Shown: piece after piece, positions 26,736 to 38,218 of the stretch
How positions within the stretch are numbered: the first letter of the stretch is position 1
Layout of the letters: every line of letters starts with the position of its first letter
Assembly: GCA_004154925.1 (NCBI GenBank)
Contig: QJNS01000163.1
Location: 62,001-126,000, forward strand
From: Monosporascus cannonballus
Lineage: Eukaryota > Ascomycota > Sordariomycetes > Xylariales
DNA: 64,000 nt
Reading direction: 5' to 3'
The notes under the pieces: model-generated
Seen by the model: the letters and a program-made list of their open reading frames with translations, nothing else
What the model was told of the DNA's origin: nothing
Databases searched by the model: none
Program-made: the position numbers and the translations under genes

Positions 26736-28398
26736 TTAGTGTATAAATATTTCATTCGTAATATAACGTATAGAACTTTAAAAATTTATATATATTTTAA
26801 TTAATTTAAAATTTTAAACCAATACTTCTATTTACGAGACTTTATCTTGATAAATCTGTACATAATATTTGAAATAATATACTTAAATTTAATGTTTTTT
26901 AAGTTTATAAAAGTATAAAAGAATATATAATTTGTTTTAATTATTTTTTTGGGAAATTACTGTATTTAATATAAAATTCAAAATGTTATTGGAAAATATA
27001 GCAGATTATATTAAATTATACCTAATTAGTATTCATTTATTATTAACTTTATATTTAATATTTTGGGAATAGTGTTATTAATTTTAGTAATAATTTAGAC
27101 AGTCTTTTATTCGAATTAAATAAAAGTATAATAATTTTATATAAATTTCGGATAAAACCTTTTTAGTAATTACCAAATTTTAAAAATTATATATATTTTT
27201 AATAGTAATTAAGATTTAGTATTTTAATGTTATGGCAAAGGACTTAATATTTATTGTATTTCTATCAATATATAAGTCCTTTTGTTATTAACCTATAATT
27301 TAATACTTTATAAAATTCAAAGACGCTTTGTAAACGTATTTTATAAATTTTTTTCCATTTATAAAATGCTAAAGTTATTATTAAAATAATATATAAATAA
27401 AAACATTAAAGTATTGCCGTAATATATACTGTACTATAGTTTTAAGATTTATTAATATATTTAACAATATTGTTGATATAATTAATTATTTAATTAATAT
27501 ATGTTTTATTTGAAATTTTATTTTTATTTTTATTTTTCTAAGTTTTAACAAAACTATTTTTTTCATTTTTAATTCAATCTTTATTCTTATATTTAAACAG
27601 AATAATATTTAATTTTTAATAATAATTTACAAACTCTACGTTTTTATTATTTTAAACGCCAAAGAATATAAAATATTTAATAAGCTATTATTCATTGTTA
27701 TTTATTATATTGTACAAATGTCATCTTAAATCTTTTTAATAAATCTTTTTACTTCTAAAACTTTAATAATATATGTTAAAAATGTATAAGTTTTGGAATA
27801 CTTTTATGAATTAGCACATATATATTTAAACCTATTTTTTTAAAAAAAAATAATACAGCATATTTCGTTGGGATTTATTCTTTTTTTAGTTTCTGAAATA
27901 AGAAAATATGTATTTTTATTTTAAATTTAATAATAAAGTTTTCTCTAGTAATAAATATAATACTAAGATAAAATCTAACTCTTAATTCATTAATCATTTT
28001 AGTGATTATAATTTTATATCAATAGATTTACAATTTAAATTAAAGTAATATTAAAATACGATATATAATATAATTTTTGAATACGATTTTAAAATTATCA
28101 ATATTATATTTAATATCCTGTTTATTATATAGGACAATCTAAGTTTTAAGATTTAAAATTATAAAAGATTTGAATTTATATTTTTATAATCGTTTAAATA
28201 TATTAATATTAATTTATAATATATTTATTGTTTAAAATATCGTATTTTAGGCCTATAATATATTAAAATATTTGACTTTGCATATATAAGTAATATAATT
28301 ATTACTAACTTTCAACATTATATTTAGATATTGCTTTGGATATTATATTAAATTGATTCAAGCTTTTATATATTTACATATTTAAGATATTTATTATT
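26736..28398. other. AT-rich degraded DNA, no gene seen
   Basis: RIP-type sequence with no recognisable feature. Confidence 0.5.
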
Positions 28399-28813
28399 TA
28401 TTACGAAAACAGAGATTTTTGTTTTAAGAAGACCTTTTTTAAATGTTATTGCAAATATGCAATAGCTAAAACTCGGCCAAAGACCTTTGGCCTTTTTAAG
28501 TAATTTAGGTAATTTAAATAATTTAATAAAATTATATCGGTTATAGAAATTTATGACATACTTATTAAAAACTGAATAAAAAAACATAATTAACTAGGTT
28601 TCTATATAAATCATTGTATATCTAATTTCGTTTCTCAATTATCAATTTAAGCTCTTGATTAACGATACTATTTTTTAATTAAGAGAAAAAGATATAAATC
28701 ATTACAACGAATAAATTATTAAAGTATATTTGGTGATATTATTATCTCTAAATTAAAACCTTATTTCGAATACTGTTTATGTCTCTAGGTAGATATAATA
28801 CAGGTTTGTTACA
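28399..28813 (+). repeat. LTR-B, forward, RIP-degraded
   Basis: Parallel to 40559-40980 over its whole length: 'ttacgaaaacag', 'ctaaaactcggccaaag', 'ctttttaagtaatttagg', 'ctatataaatcatt', 'tttcgaatactg', end 'aggtttgttaca'. Nearly every difference is a C-to-T or G-to-A change. No clear target duplication. Confidence 0.75.
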
Positions 28814-29636
28814 TTATTATTTGCTTTATTGTCTAATAAATCTCTTCAGTAAATAATTAGTCTTTTTATATATTGTACAATACTTTATTATTTTAATTTC
28901 TGTTAAATGTTTCACAAATTTCGAATAAATATAAAATGTTTTATTTTAATAATTTGGGTAGAGTTTTAATTTAGAATATATATTTATTAAAAAATTAATA
29001 AATTCGAGTAATTTTTAATATTATATTTCTATTATTTAATAAATTAATCCTTTTAAGTAATTATTTTATTTTTAATAATAAAAAGAAGAATACGGATATT
29101 ATTTTTCATATTATTAACTATATAAATCTACGAATTAATTAAGTCGATTGTGTGAAATATTACTGTTAAACTATTAATATTATTTTATATTATTCCTTAT
29201 TATTTTTTTATATTTTATTATTTTTGTTTCATTTAAAACAATGTTGTTCTTAAAATATATATGTGTTATTTTAATAAATAATCTTTTATAACATAAGTAA
29301 CATTACGATTTATTGTAATCAATTATATATATTTAATTATAATAATATAAGAATTTATTATATTTAATTTAAATCTGTTTATTATTTTTATAATTATTTT
29401 TCTATATTTGGAATTATTTTTACAACATGTTTTAATTTATTTCGTTTTACTTTTCGTATTTTATTTAAAATCTGTTATGAAATCTATTAAGATTTATATT
29501 AATTTCAAAATACGATAACATTTTATTACTTTTATTTTTTTATTAGTATTAAAGTATTTTTAAAATATCAAAATCTACTTATCTTATTATAATTTTCTAA
29601 GTTTTTAATATTTATAAATCTTATATCTTTTAATTA
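28814..29636. other. AT-rich degraded DNA, no gene seen
   Basis: Nothing recognised. Confidence 0.5.
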
Positions 29637-29641
29637 TAAAT

Positions 29642-29765
29642 TGTTATGGCTGCACTACACGATTACGCTATCAGAGCAAAAGATCGGTGGAATAATCGCA
29701 ATTGTAGCAATCATCCTGGTGCTTACAGCCGTATAAGAGCTGTTACAGTGAACAAGGCCGTAACA
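29642..29765 (+). mobile_element. Mini-LTR-like element (family 2), uninterrupted
   Basis: 124 bp with ends TGTTATGGC and GCCGTAACA (inverted copies apart from one C-to-T change), flanked by TAAAT (29637-29641) and CAAAT (29766-29770), a 5-bp duplication with one RIP-type change. Same core as 19913-20256. Same length as the family-1 LTR and a similar TGTTACGGC start, so probably a solo LTR of a related miniature element. Confidence 0.75.
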
Positions 29766-29770
29766 CAAAT

Positions 29771-30662
29771 TCAATAATTAATGTATTTTCATTTTTATTT
29801 TTAAATCATATTGAAATTATATATTTTAGTTTTAATTTATAAAATACATTATTATTATCGTTTTATCTTAATTAATTAGCATATGTATATATTATATTTT
29901 ATTATTAAATATATTTTTTAAATTTCTTACCCTTTTAAATATATATCTAATCGTCGATTTTAGTTATTATTATTATATAATTTACTAAAATTCGTATTAG
30001 TTAATTTTTTTTAAAACAGTATTAGTTTCTTTTAAATCTGTAAAGAATTTAATTTTTACTAATTTTAATTTTTATTTTAATTTTAAAAGGAAATAAATTA
30101 TATCGTTATTATAATATAATTAAATTGTATTTCCATTTTTAATTTTAATGTATTACTTTCAAAAACCTTTATAATTATTATCAATTTCGATTATTTTCTA
30201 AGTTACTACTTTTAAGATTTATTTTTAAAGTTTACCGCGTAAAACGTAATCTTTTAACTTTGTCGAACTGTAACGCTAGCGAGCATAAGGTTTATTATAA
30301 TCAAAGCTTTTTAACAATTGTTAAGCTTTTAAATAAGGTTTTACAAATTTAAGATATAATTTATTCTAACTGTAAATACTAAAAACTAATTGTTATATTG
30401 GAAAATATTAAGTAAAATATATATTTTATACATTTTAGCGTATAATTATATTTTTTATATTTATTTTAATATAGCAAATATAAATTTAACCTAAATAAAT
30501 TGTTTATGATTTTAATTTATAATTTATAAAATAAAATAAAATATTTTATTAATAATTCGAAATGATTATATATATTTTAAATAAATTGTTTATTATAAAA
30601 ATATTTATAAAATATAAGTTATTAATTAAATTAAAAAACATTTAAATTATTTCTAATATAAT
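29771..30662. other. AT-rich degraded DNA, no gene seen
   Basis: Nothing recognised. Confidence 0.5.
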
Positions 30663-30667
30663 TAAAG

Positions 30668-31146
30668 TGTTACAGCACAAAAAAACAAAAGTCTAGCTAT
30701 TACACCACTAAAAGCGGAACGTTGTCAGGTCGAGCCCTAACCGCCTTATTCTGCCCTATATATCTACAAGGTGCCACTTGGGACTATAACAGTAGGTCCT
30801 CCTTTAGTTGCATCGTCCCGATGCAACCAATTGAAAATTAAGGGCCCCCTACCGAAAATCGCCTAGCCGCCCGGCAATTTTCGAATTATGCGTCGATTTA
30901 AGCCCTGTGCTCGAATAACTGCGCTAACTGGAAGTCCGCCCCGTACGTACCCCTCGCATACGGGGTAAGTTAGCTGCCCAGTCCAGGAATCGAACGCACA
31001 ACCCATGGAGTACCTGACAAACTGTTACGGCACAGAAGAACAAGAGTCTAGCTATTACACCACTAAAAGTGGAACGTTGTCAGGTCGAGCCCTGACCGCC
31101 TTGTTCTGCCCTATATACCTACAAGGTGCCACTTGAGACTGTGACG
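30668..31146. mobile_element. TRIM: complete miniature LTR retroelement
   Basis: A 479-bp element. Two direct repeats of 124 bp (30668-30791 and 31023-31146), each opening TGTTAC.GCAC, flank a 231-bp interior, and the whole is bounded by the same five bases TAAAG (30663-30667, 31147-31151). This is the structure of a terminal-repeat retrotransposon in miniature. It has no coding capacity and would need enzymes from an autonomous LTR element. The interior keeps normal GC and, on the minus strand near 30996, reads GTTCGATTCCTGG, a B-box/T-arm-like string. Orientation is not resolved. Confidence 0.85.
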
Positions 31147-31151
31147 TAAAG

Positions 31152-31720
31152 CTTTAATAAAAAAATCCGAATTTAAATTTTTTATAAAAAATTTATAAAT
31201 TTTTATTAAATATTAATTAAATTAAATATATTAGGGATATTAATTTTTTAAAAATAACATTTATATTTTTGGTTTTAAATTTTCAAAATACCTATAAATA
31301 AATTACAAAATTATTATTATTATTTTCGAATTATACTAGAATTTAATTTATTAACTTTAATTATTTTAAAATTTTATATACTAATTTCTAATAAATTATT
31401 TTAATTATTCTATTAGAATTTATATTTTTTAACAATTTCATAAATTAACTTATTAATTAATTTTATATCGAAATTGTTTGTAAAATATATTTATACTATT
31501 TAGTAAAAATTTATAACATATAATGGTTTAAATTTTTAATTTATTACCAAATTTAAATTGCTTATATTTATTTTAATAACAGTATTATTAAAATTTAAAT
31601 ACTAAATTATTTAAGTATGTTTTATAATATTAAAAGTATTTTTAATAACGAAATGTTATTATATATTAATATTATTCAAATTATGACAATACATATATAT
31701 ATATATATATTAATATCTTT
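31152..31720. other. AT-rich flank ending at the island border
   Basis: RIP-type sequence ending in a (TA)n run near 31690-31710, after which base composition becomes normal. Confidence 0.5.
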
Positions 31721-34700
31721 TGCCGTTCTTATGTTTGGCTTTTGATAATTTTATCGTTAATTTTGTTAAGCCAGGCTTTAATAGCTTTACCATCGATTCT
31801 GTCGAGCCATCACGTAACCGGTCCTATTTTTTTCTTTTGTCATCCCTATTGCCACCGTTTCTGGAGACCGTAGTTCGTTAGATCGTGATAATGGGTCCAG
31901 CTTGACGGCCGAATCGCACACTGACAACCGATCCTGGCTTGAGGAAGGAGCGCAGCCCGACGATGGGGCCCTCGACGCCAGTCCCGGGGAACTAGCAAGT
32001 GCGGCAGCGGCCTGGACATTGACAAAAGCATTTCCCGTCGGGCCTTATTCGTGTTCGGCCGTCCCGAAGTTCTAGATCCTATCCCCAAAAGAGCCAAAAA
32101 TCTAAATAAGCTCGCCATATCAATTAGGGTTAGCACCGGTAGTCCGTACGTATGTAATATTTGCAATATTTGATTGATTGTTGCTTACGCCTCCGGCCTT
32201 CCTCGGCCATTTCTCTTTTTACGGAAAAACTGCTGTCCGTGCTATCTAAGGTACGTACATACCACGAATGAAGCCCATAAGCAGCCAAGGCCAAGGGGTA
32301 ATTCACTTTCGTGGCTAGCTCCCGGAGATTCCGAAGCTCGCTAATGTGGAACACCTTTAAGGAGGAGATGACTTTGGGTCAGCATTGCCAGAAAGGTTTG
32401 CGACATATCGAACCTCTGGAGACGTCAGAACAGCGATACCGATATCGGACAGATGCAACCTCTCGCTGGTTTTAACATCAATGGCTGCTTTTTGCCCTCT
32501 CTGGATATGGCTTGTCAGAGCCGTATGCGCCATGAGTCGTTTAGAGCCCTTCAGGGGGTGGTGGGGGGGGGGGGGCGCGGTGGGGGAGATAAATCTTCCG
32601 TTGTAGTTTTAATTAACACTAAACCTTCTGTGCGCTATTGAAACGCTCCTCTAGTGAAATGACAGATATCAGGTGAGGCTCACTGACGTCATTGTAAACA
32701 GCCTCGCATTTACTTACCTGCTTAATCAAATTGGAGATTCAGGATTCGTGCTGACATGCAAGATGTGGCTTTCCTACTATACTGGATTTGTATTTGGACG
32801 ATGTTGCGCGTCTACAATACTCAGGGATTATTGCACTAGTGGCATACAAACCCTGCATATATACAGTGTCGCTGGTTTGATTGGTTGGAATATCAATTAT
32901 GTTACGATGCACCAAAATCGGCAGATAAGATACTAAATGTTAACGCCGATGGAAGTTATTACGTAATAGAAATTCTACGAATTCGAGCCTTCGGCCTGTT
33001 CGCGCTCGGACCGACGCTACACAGCGGATACCGTACTTAGGTATTGCTTCCTAATAAATAATATGGCAAAGTACACAGACAACCTGTAAGCCAGTCGTAT
33101 CTTACCGCCAAGAAAAAAAAGGGGTTTGTATCGCGCTAACTGCAAAGTCCCTGGGTATTGATTGTAGTGCAGACTTATCCAGCTGATTATTTAACGCCGA
33201 AAGCTATCCTGGATTTGGGTAAAGTCCACCAGATTCCGGTGGTTCCGCACCGAGCCAGGGCATCCCTCTCAGCAAGCTGGGTGGCGGTGGCGCCCCGTCC
33301 AGCGGGGCGGGCCGCCTTAGTCACTTTCTACGACATTAAACGAAACCTTGATCGTAGAATTCCCGATGCGGAGAAGGTGGCGCCATGCTTGAAGTTTGCC
33401 TTCAACGACCGACCAATCAATCCCTAACTTTTTAAACGTTTACGTTATATTTCGTTCGGCACGATCGTTGACGGACATAAGAACGGATCGTTAGGTCAGC
33501 CTTACAAGGGTTCCCCGCCAGCTTCACAGTATCTGCAATTTTGGACAATAGTTCTCATTCCAGAAGTCGCTCGGAACTAGCACGAGGTCGTTCTCCGTTT
33601 GTTTCACAGCTACCTCCCTGTTAGAACGTAGTGCATATAGGAGGGTGGTTGTTTATCATATGACTGGCCTGGAACCCAGTCTACACATGGCACAAATGGC
33701 AGCCATTTTTGGGCGGGTCGTAGCTGGGCTGCGCTGGGCGGGGCCTTGCGCCAAGAGCGGGCTGACGGACTCGAGACATTGCGAAGTTGACGCCCAGTCT
33801 CGTCGTTACTCGACCAGTCTGCATCCATCCGCGAGGCAGTAAGAGGAATAACTCCGACCGGAGTGGTGATCGCCCGCCCATGTGGAAGATGAGTTATAGA
33901 GGACACGATATCCTAATCTCCTCCTATGTCACGTAACCCTGCACCTGTTCTGATTCCATCGTGCTCGTGGGACTTCTTTGCTCCTATAGCATTTCCCATG
34001 TGAGCTCAAATATTCCATGCTAACTTCGAGTACCGCTGGTCCGTGCTCAAAATTTCTGGAGAGTTGTTTGCTTACTATGATAACATCTGGGGGGGACCGC
34101 CAAAGCTATCCACTAACTTCCTTAGAGTGTTAGAAACGTGCTAGGCTAGGATTTCCATACATACACAATAGCACATACCATTTAACTAGCAAATCAACGT
34201 TATTTGACTTATCCGGAGATCGCAAACACCTTACATGCCTACTATATTTTTCTATTAGTCGATAGCTAGCATATTTTCGACGGCCTTTCGCTTCCTTTAG
34301 TGGATAATGCACCATCATTCTGATGCAGCTAGCTACCTTTCAAAATTTGCTAAATGTGCCATCCTCCCCGCTAAGGTTATACCCGTTACAGCTAAAATCT
34401 ATCCCGCACCTACGAATCCTACCGCGTGTGCCCGCTGAAACGATAGCTTAAACGTGTACTCGCCTCATTGTCATCGGCCGCACGTAAGCACTAATCATCA
34501 CCTACCGATAAGCTGAATATGGAGGAACGGCTTGACTGGAAGATCCTTTTAACAACGTGCCCAGGTGGTGTTCCAGAGAGTTTAACAGAGGAAACTGATT
34601 TCGCCCATAGCTGTACCTCATTGTCAGACCTCGCTGAAGTCGGTCAAACAGCTAAGCCTTGGCTTAGCTTGATCACCTACTGAAAGGGGGTTACTTTATG

Positions 34701-34740
34701 CACCCCTGGTATCTTTTCCTCTTAGCTACAGCTGAGTTTA
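31721..34740. other. GC-balanced island edge without a confident gene
   Basis: Three kilobases of normal composition. Several frames stay open for 60-106 codons (for example on the minus strand at 31846-32166 and the plus strand at 33158-33427), but none has a recognisable domain, a codon pattern I would trust, or splice sites that extend it. A G-run lies at 32550-32590. It may be long intergenic or decayed sequence upstream of the zinc-finger gene. Confidence 0.5.
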
Positions 34741-34744
34741 CGTG

Positions 34745-34752
34745 TATAAAAG
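34745..34752 (+). promoter_or_regulatory. TATA box candidate for the TRI6-like gene
   Basis: TATAAAAG, 217 bp upstream of the ATG at 34962, followed by pyrimidine-rich sequence. No other TATAAA-type string lies closer to the start. Confidence 0.4.
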
Positions 34753-34961
34753 GAGGGTTCGCTACCCTCACCTTCTATCTAGGACCTTCTCAAGGTCATG
34801 CAACCTGTTAATTCACCTTCTTCAGTTATATGCTTCAGTGTGTGATGTCAGGGTCTCATACTTATGGCAGAACGAAAAAGAAAACGGATACATATGTCCT
34901 CCTGCCACCAATGCACGCTTCGGTGCTCGCCTCCCACCGGCAATCGTTCACTAGCTAGAAC

Positions 34962-35954
34962 ATGATCACCGGAGACGCGCCCTCGATTTACGACGATGGT
35001 TCAGATGCTTGGATGGCCTTGCCGCTATTCAACCGCAAGGGCTCTCCAGATCATACTCGGAATGTCCTGGCATGGCAGCCTGCGGCGATGGAGGCGGCGA
35101 TGGAGGCGGTGATGGAGTTTGACATCCCAAATCTCGACTGCGGCTTCTTCCACGATTATGAGATGATAGACTACGAAAACCTCACCCCCTCACACTCCTG
35201 CGACTTATCGAGACCTCAATCCGAGTTTGCCATCTCCGCCTTCCAATTCGACGCTGCCTCACACTCATCCGACTCATCAAGACCCCAATCCGAGTTTGTC
35301 GTCTCTACCTTCCAATTCGACGCCGTCTCACACTCATCCAACTCATCGAGACCTCAATCCGAGTTTGCCATCTCCGCCTTCCAATTCGATGCTGCCTCAT
35401 ACTCATCCGACTCATCCAGACCTCAATCCGAGTCTGTCATCTCCGCCTCCCAATCCGATGCTGCCTCACACTCATCCGACTCATACAGACCTCAATCCGA
35501 GCCTGTCATCTCCAGCTTCCAATCTGACTCTGGATACGAGTCGCATGTCTTTGACCAGGCCCACTCTTCCAGGCGGCGGAGTCTTGATGAGATTTCAGAC
35601 GAACACATCCCGCAACCTGTATTTACGACCCCATGCCAATGCACCTTCCAGAACTGCAAATCTACTACGGTCTTCACTACCGGACGTGACTTCAGACGCC
35701 ATTATCGCCAACACTTCAAACGCTTCTTCTGTCGGTACGAAGAATGCCCGCAATCGAGAGATGACTCAGGGGACGCTGGCACCAAGGGTTTCGCTACCCG
35801 CAAAGATCGGGCTCGCCACGAAGCCAAGCACAACCCAGCCATTAAGTGTCCATGGCAAAATCGGAACGGAACGCAATGTACGAGAACCTTTAGTCGTATG
35901 GATAACATGAGGGACCACTATAGACGAATTCATGAGAAAGCGTGCAAGACATAG
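34962..35954 (+). CDS. tri6: C2H2 zinc-finger regulator, TRI6-like
   Basis: 330-residue, single-exon protein. The N-terminal 76 residues are acidic. Residues 77-191 are five tandem 23-residue units of S-H-S-S-D-S-S-R-P-Q-S-E-F type. The C-terminus holds three C2H2 fingers: C227/C232/H247/H251, C257/C262/H286/H290 and C296/C306/H319/H324, with wide Cys-Cys or Cys-His spacing in fingers 2 and 3. C-terminal fingers of this spacing are the hallmark of TRI6, the pathway-specific activator of trichothecene genes that binds YNAGGCC. The Fusarium protein is shorter (about 217 residues), so the repeat region is an extension. Context supports the call: TRI10-, TRI3- and TRI4-like genes follow, and YNAGGCC sites crowd the TRI3-like promoter. 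It could be another fungal C2H2 factor; the finger region alone is not decisive. The gene looks intact. Confidence 0.7.
   Translation: MITGDAPSIYDDGSDAWMALPLFNRKGSPDHTRNVLAWQPAAMEAAMEAVMEFDIPNLDCGFFHDYEMIDYENLTPSHSCDLSRPQSEFAISAFQFDAASHSSDSSRPQSEFVVSTFQFDAVSHSSNSSRPQSEFAISAFQFDAASYSSDSSRPQSESVISASQSDAASHSSDSYRPQSEPVISSFQSDSGYESHVFDQAHSSRRRSLDEISDEHIPQPVFTTPCQCTFQNCKSTTVFTTGRDFRRHYRQHFKRFFCRYEECPQSRDDSGDAGTKGFATRKDRARHEAKHNPAIKCPWQNRNGTQCTRTFSRMDNMRDHYRRIHEKACKT
35190..35534 (+). repeat. Five 69-bp in-frame tandem repeats
   Basis: Units of 69 bp (23 codons) inside the zinc-finger gene, at 35190, 35259, 35328, 35397 and 35466. They differ by scattered substitutions, several synonymous, and remain in frame. 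Serine-, proline- and acid-rich. A likely site of length variation between strains. Confidence 0.9.
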
Positions 35955-38218
35955 ACAGCGAATAGCGATTAGATTATAAACGAACTTCTTAGCGACATAT
36001 TGACTTTAGAGCTGCTTATATATATATATATAAATATATCACCAGGTTATTGATCCAACTTCCTTGTAGAATAGCTTTGTTCCTTCATGGTGAGGTTGCC
36101 TGTCGAAAGACGCAGAAAGAGGTAAAACTACCAAACGCCGCCGAGCCCTGAGATGAATTGAGCAAGACGCCCCTATGTACACTCGTATGTTATGGCGAAG
36201 CCAAGTCATAACAATTGCAATCAACATGCAAGATAACTCAGCCATTTTAATTGTCTATGAATATCCCCTTTGAATTTTGAAGGAAACCCATTCTATAAGT
36301 CCACCATGCTTCGGTGATTCATGCTGGAATCTCAAGGCAAACAAATCTTTAACTGCTTTCGCCATTATGTACATTTTGGGTGAAGAGCGGATTCTTATGC
36401 CTACCTTAAAAAGAAAAAATAAGACAAAAGATATCATATAATGGACACGCTAAAACGGTGAAATCGACCCGGGAATATCTTTAATATAACAGTACTAGGT
36501 GTTGTGCCGCAAAGTCATGATACTTATGACATTAAGACGAAGGTCTACGAGCTGTAAGCTCGCTGAGTAACCCTTCGGGATTATCCGGACTTGATGGTGA
36601 AAAGTGGAGAGTAATCAGCCATGCCACGCCAAGAGATAGCCGTAGCTCGCTGAGTAACTGCATAAGGTTGGAGAATAGAAACAATGCCGCGCCAAGAGAT
36701 AGCATTCAAGTCGACCAAAATTGCCGAGGAGAACAACATTTGCACGAATTTGCTTTTTATCCCCCTTCACCCTATCGTTCTAAGCCCTTTTCTTTCCATT
36801 GTGGAAGACTTGAAATACATGATGGTATCATCAGTCAACCAGATTGTTTCTCAGGCTCTATAGAGAACTTACATCTTTAGTCCAATCGCTCTTGTATCGC
36901 TCATAATTGTTTCGAGCCAAGGGGTGGAAGGAAGTTTTACCCACCAAAACGCTTCCCTTGGACAAGGCAGCAAAAGGCGCAGCTTAGTCATGCTGGTTGA
37001 GGCTATGGGGATGAATTTCTGTATCTATTGGCTGAAGGATTTGGTGGGCCATTTATTCCTCCACACGTCATGAAACTTGCCTAATTCGTCCAATGGGCAG
37101 GCATATCTGCGAGCTACATTCCCGAAACAGACCTCGGAGTTGCAGCGAGATTCAAGGTGTGGATGGCAGGTCTGAGCTCCCCCACATCCGGGGCTGGTAG
37201 TTATGCCACGGTGCTGGACCCTATTATGTCTTATCTCCTTGACTGCTCTAAGGTGCAGGCTTTGTACTGAGCTCCACGGTAGCCTTGTATATGCTTCCAG
37301 CGTACCTGTCAGGGATTATATTACCTATCAAGCTGAGAAAATACCGATCATCGGATCAAGCTACAGACTAACGGTACTCCTAGATGCCAGTATCATCTGT
37401 GAGGAATCTTGTATGTTTAATAGCAGATTGTCTGATTTGTTAGATCATTGTTAAAGTACAAAGCCTATACCGTATAGCAGTCGAGGAGATCTCCCCATTA
37501 TCGCCACATGGAAAGGTACATCAGGCCCACCACCGAAGCCCGAGATTTCGCAATTCGGAATTTATGTAAGAATTAATGATGAAACATAAAAGTTCAAGCC
37601 AAAGAAGGAGCAGCGTCATCGCGCCTTTCCAAGCTGATAGAATCCATGCGGTGCATTTCTTCCTTAGCCACAAGATGATACATTCGTGGAATCCAACGTA
37701 AGCCTAAAACACCATTGGCAAAGCCATTGAGCAATGCATAACCGACTGCAGGGTCCGGACTTGGCAAGCAATTTAGTAAGGGACCGTGCCGTCATCCTAG
37801 CAACAGTATTGCCAGATACCGGCTAGCCATGTAGGCCTGCTGGGCTTGATAAAGCCTTTGACAGCATTCGGACGTCAGAAAATGTTATGCGGAGAAGATG
37901 CGTATTCCCAAGCTCCACCAAGCGTTGGTTGGGATAAGGGAGGGGTACATATGGTCTTCGAGAACATCATTAAATAGTGATCATATCAATGCTATATGGG
38001 TGGAGGCTCATCTGGAACTTACACCATGCGAGGAACGTAAGGAGGCGGGGGTAAAACGAGATGATTTAGTATAGAGCACTGAAGATCCCTTGACGTAAAC
38101 AGTAAAATACAAAACAAAAGCGCGCGATGCCGAATTGCATACAGCCTCCCAACCTTATAAGCACCTGATTAATGAAATCATTATCATGTAAAGTGGTCGC
38201 AGACAAGTTCCTCCCGGT
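35955..38218. other. Intergenic region between the two regulators
   Basis: 2.2 kb of normal composition with convergent genes on both sides (TRI6-like + and TRI10-like -), so it should contain terminators rather than promoters. A (TA)n run lies at 36016-36036. An imperfect duplication at 36557-36703 is listed separately. A broken frame at about 36884-37270 (two stops; reads Q-L-S-H-A-G and later an open run of about 60 codons) may be a decayed gene, but I cannot name it. Confidence 0.5.
36557..36703 (+). repeat. Imperfect tandem duplication, about 87-bp period
   Basis: AGCTCGCTGAGTAAC occurs at 36557-36571 and 36644-36658, and ATGCC.CGCCAAGAGATAGC at 36621-36640 and 36684-36703. The two motifs keep their order but the second unit is shorter. 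No coding frame is evident. Confidence 0.7.

Noticed and set aside
30792..31022. A true tRNA gene in the TRIM interior
   Set aside because: Only a T-loop/B-box-like string is present; the T stem does not pair and no acceptor or anticodon arm is found.
31846..32166. 106-codon minus-strand frame at the left island edge
   Set aside because: No recognisable domain or splice context, and an opposite-strand frame of similar openness exists there.
33158..33427. 89-codon plus-strand frame
   Set aside because: No recognisable domain; GC-rich stretches produce such frames by chance.
35227..35910. 227-codon second frame across the zinc-finger gene
   Set aside because: It is a shadow of the in-frame tandem repeats of the real gene.
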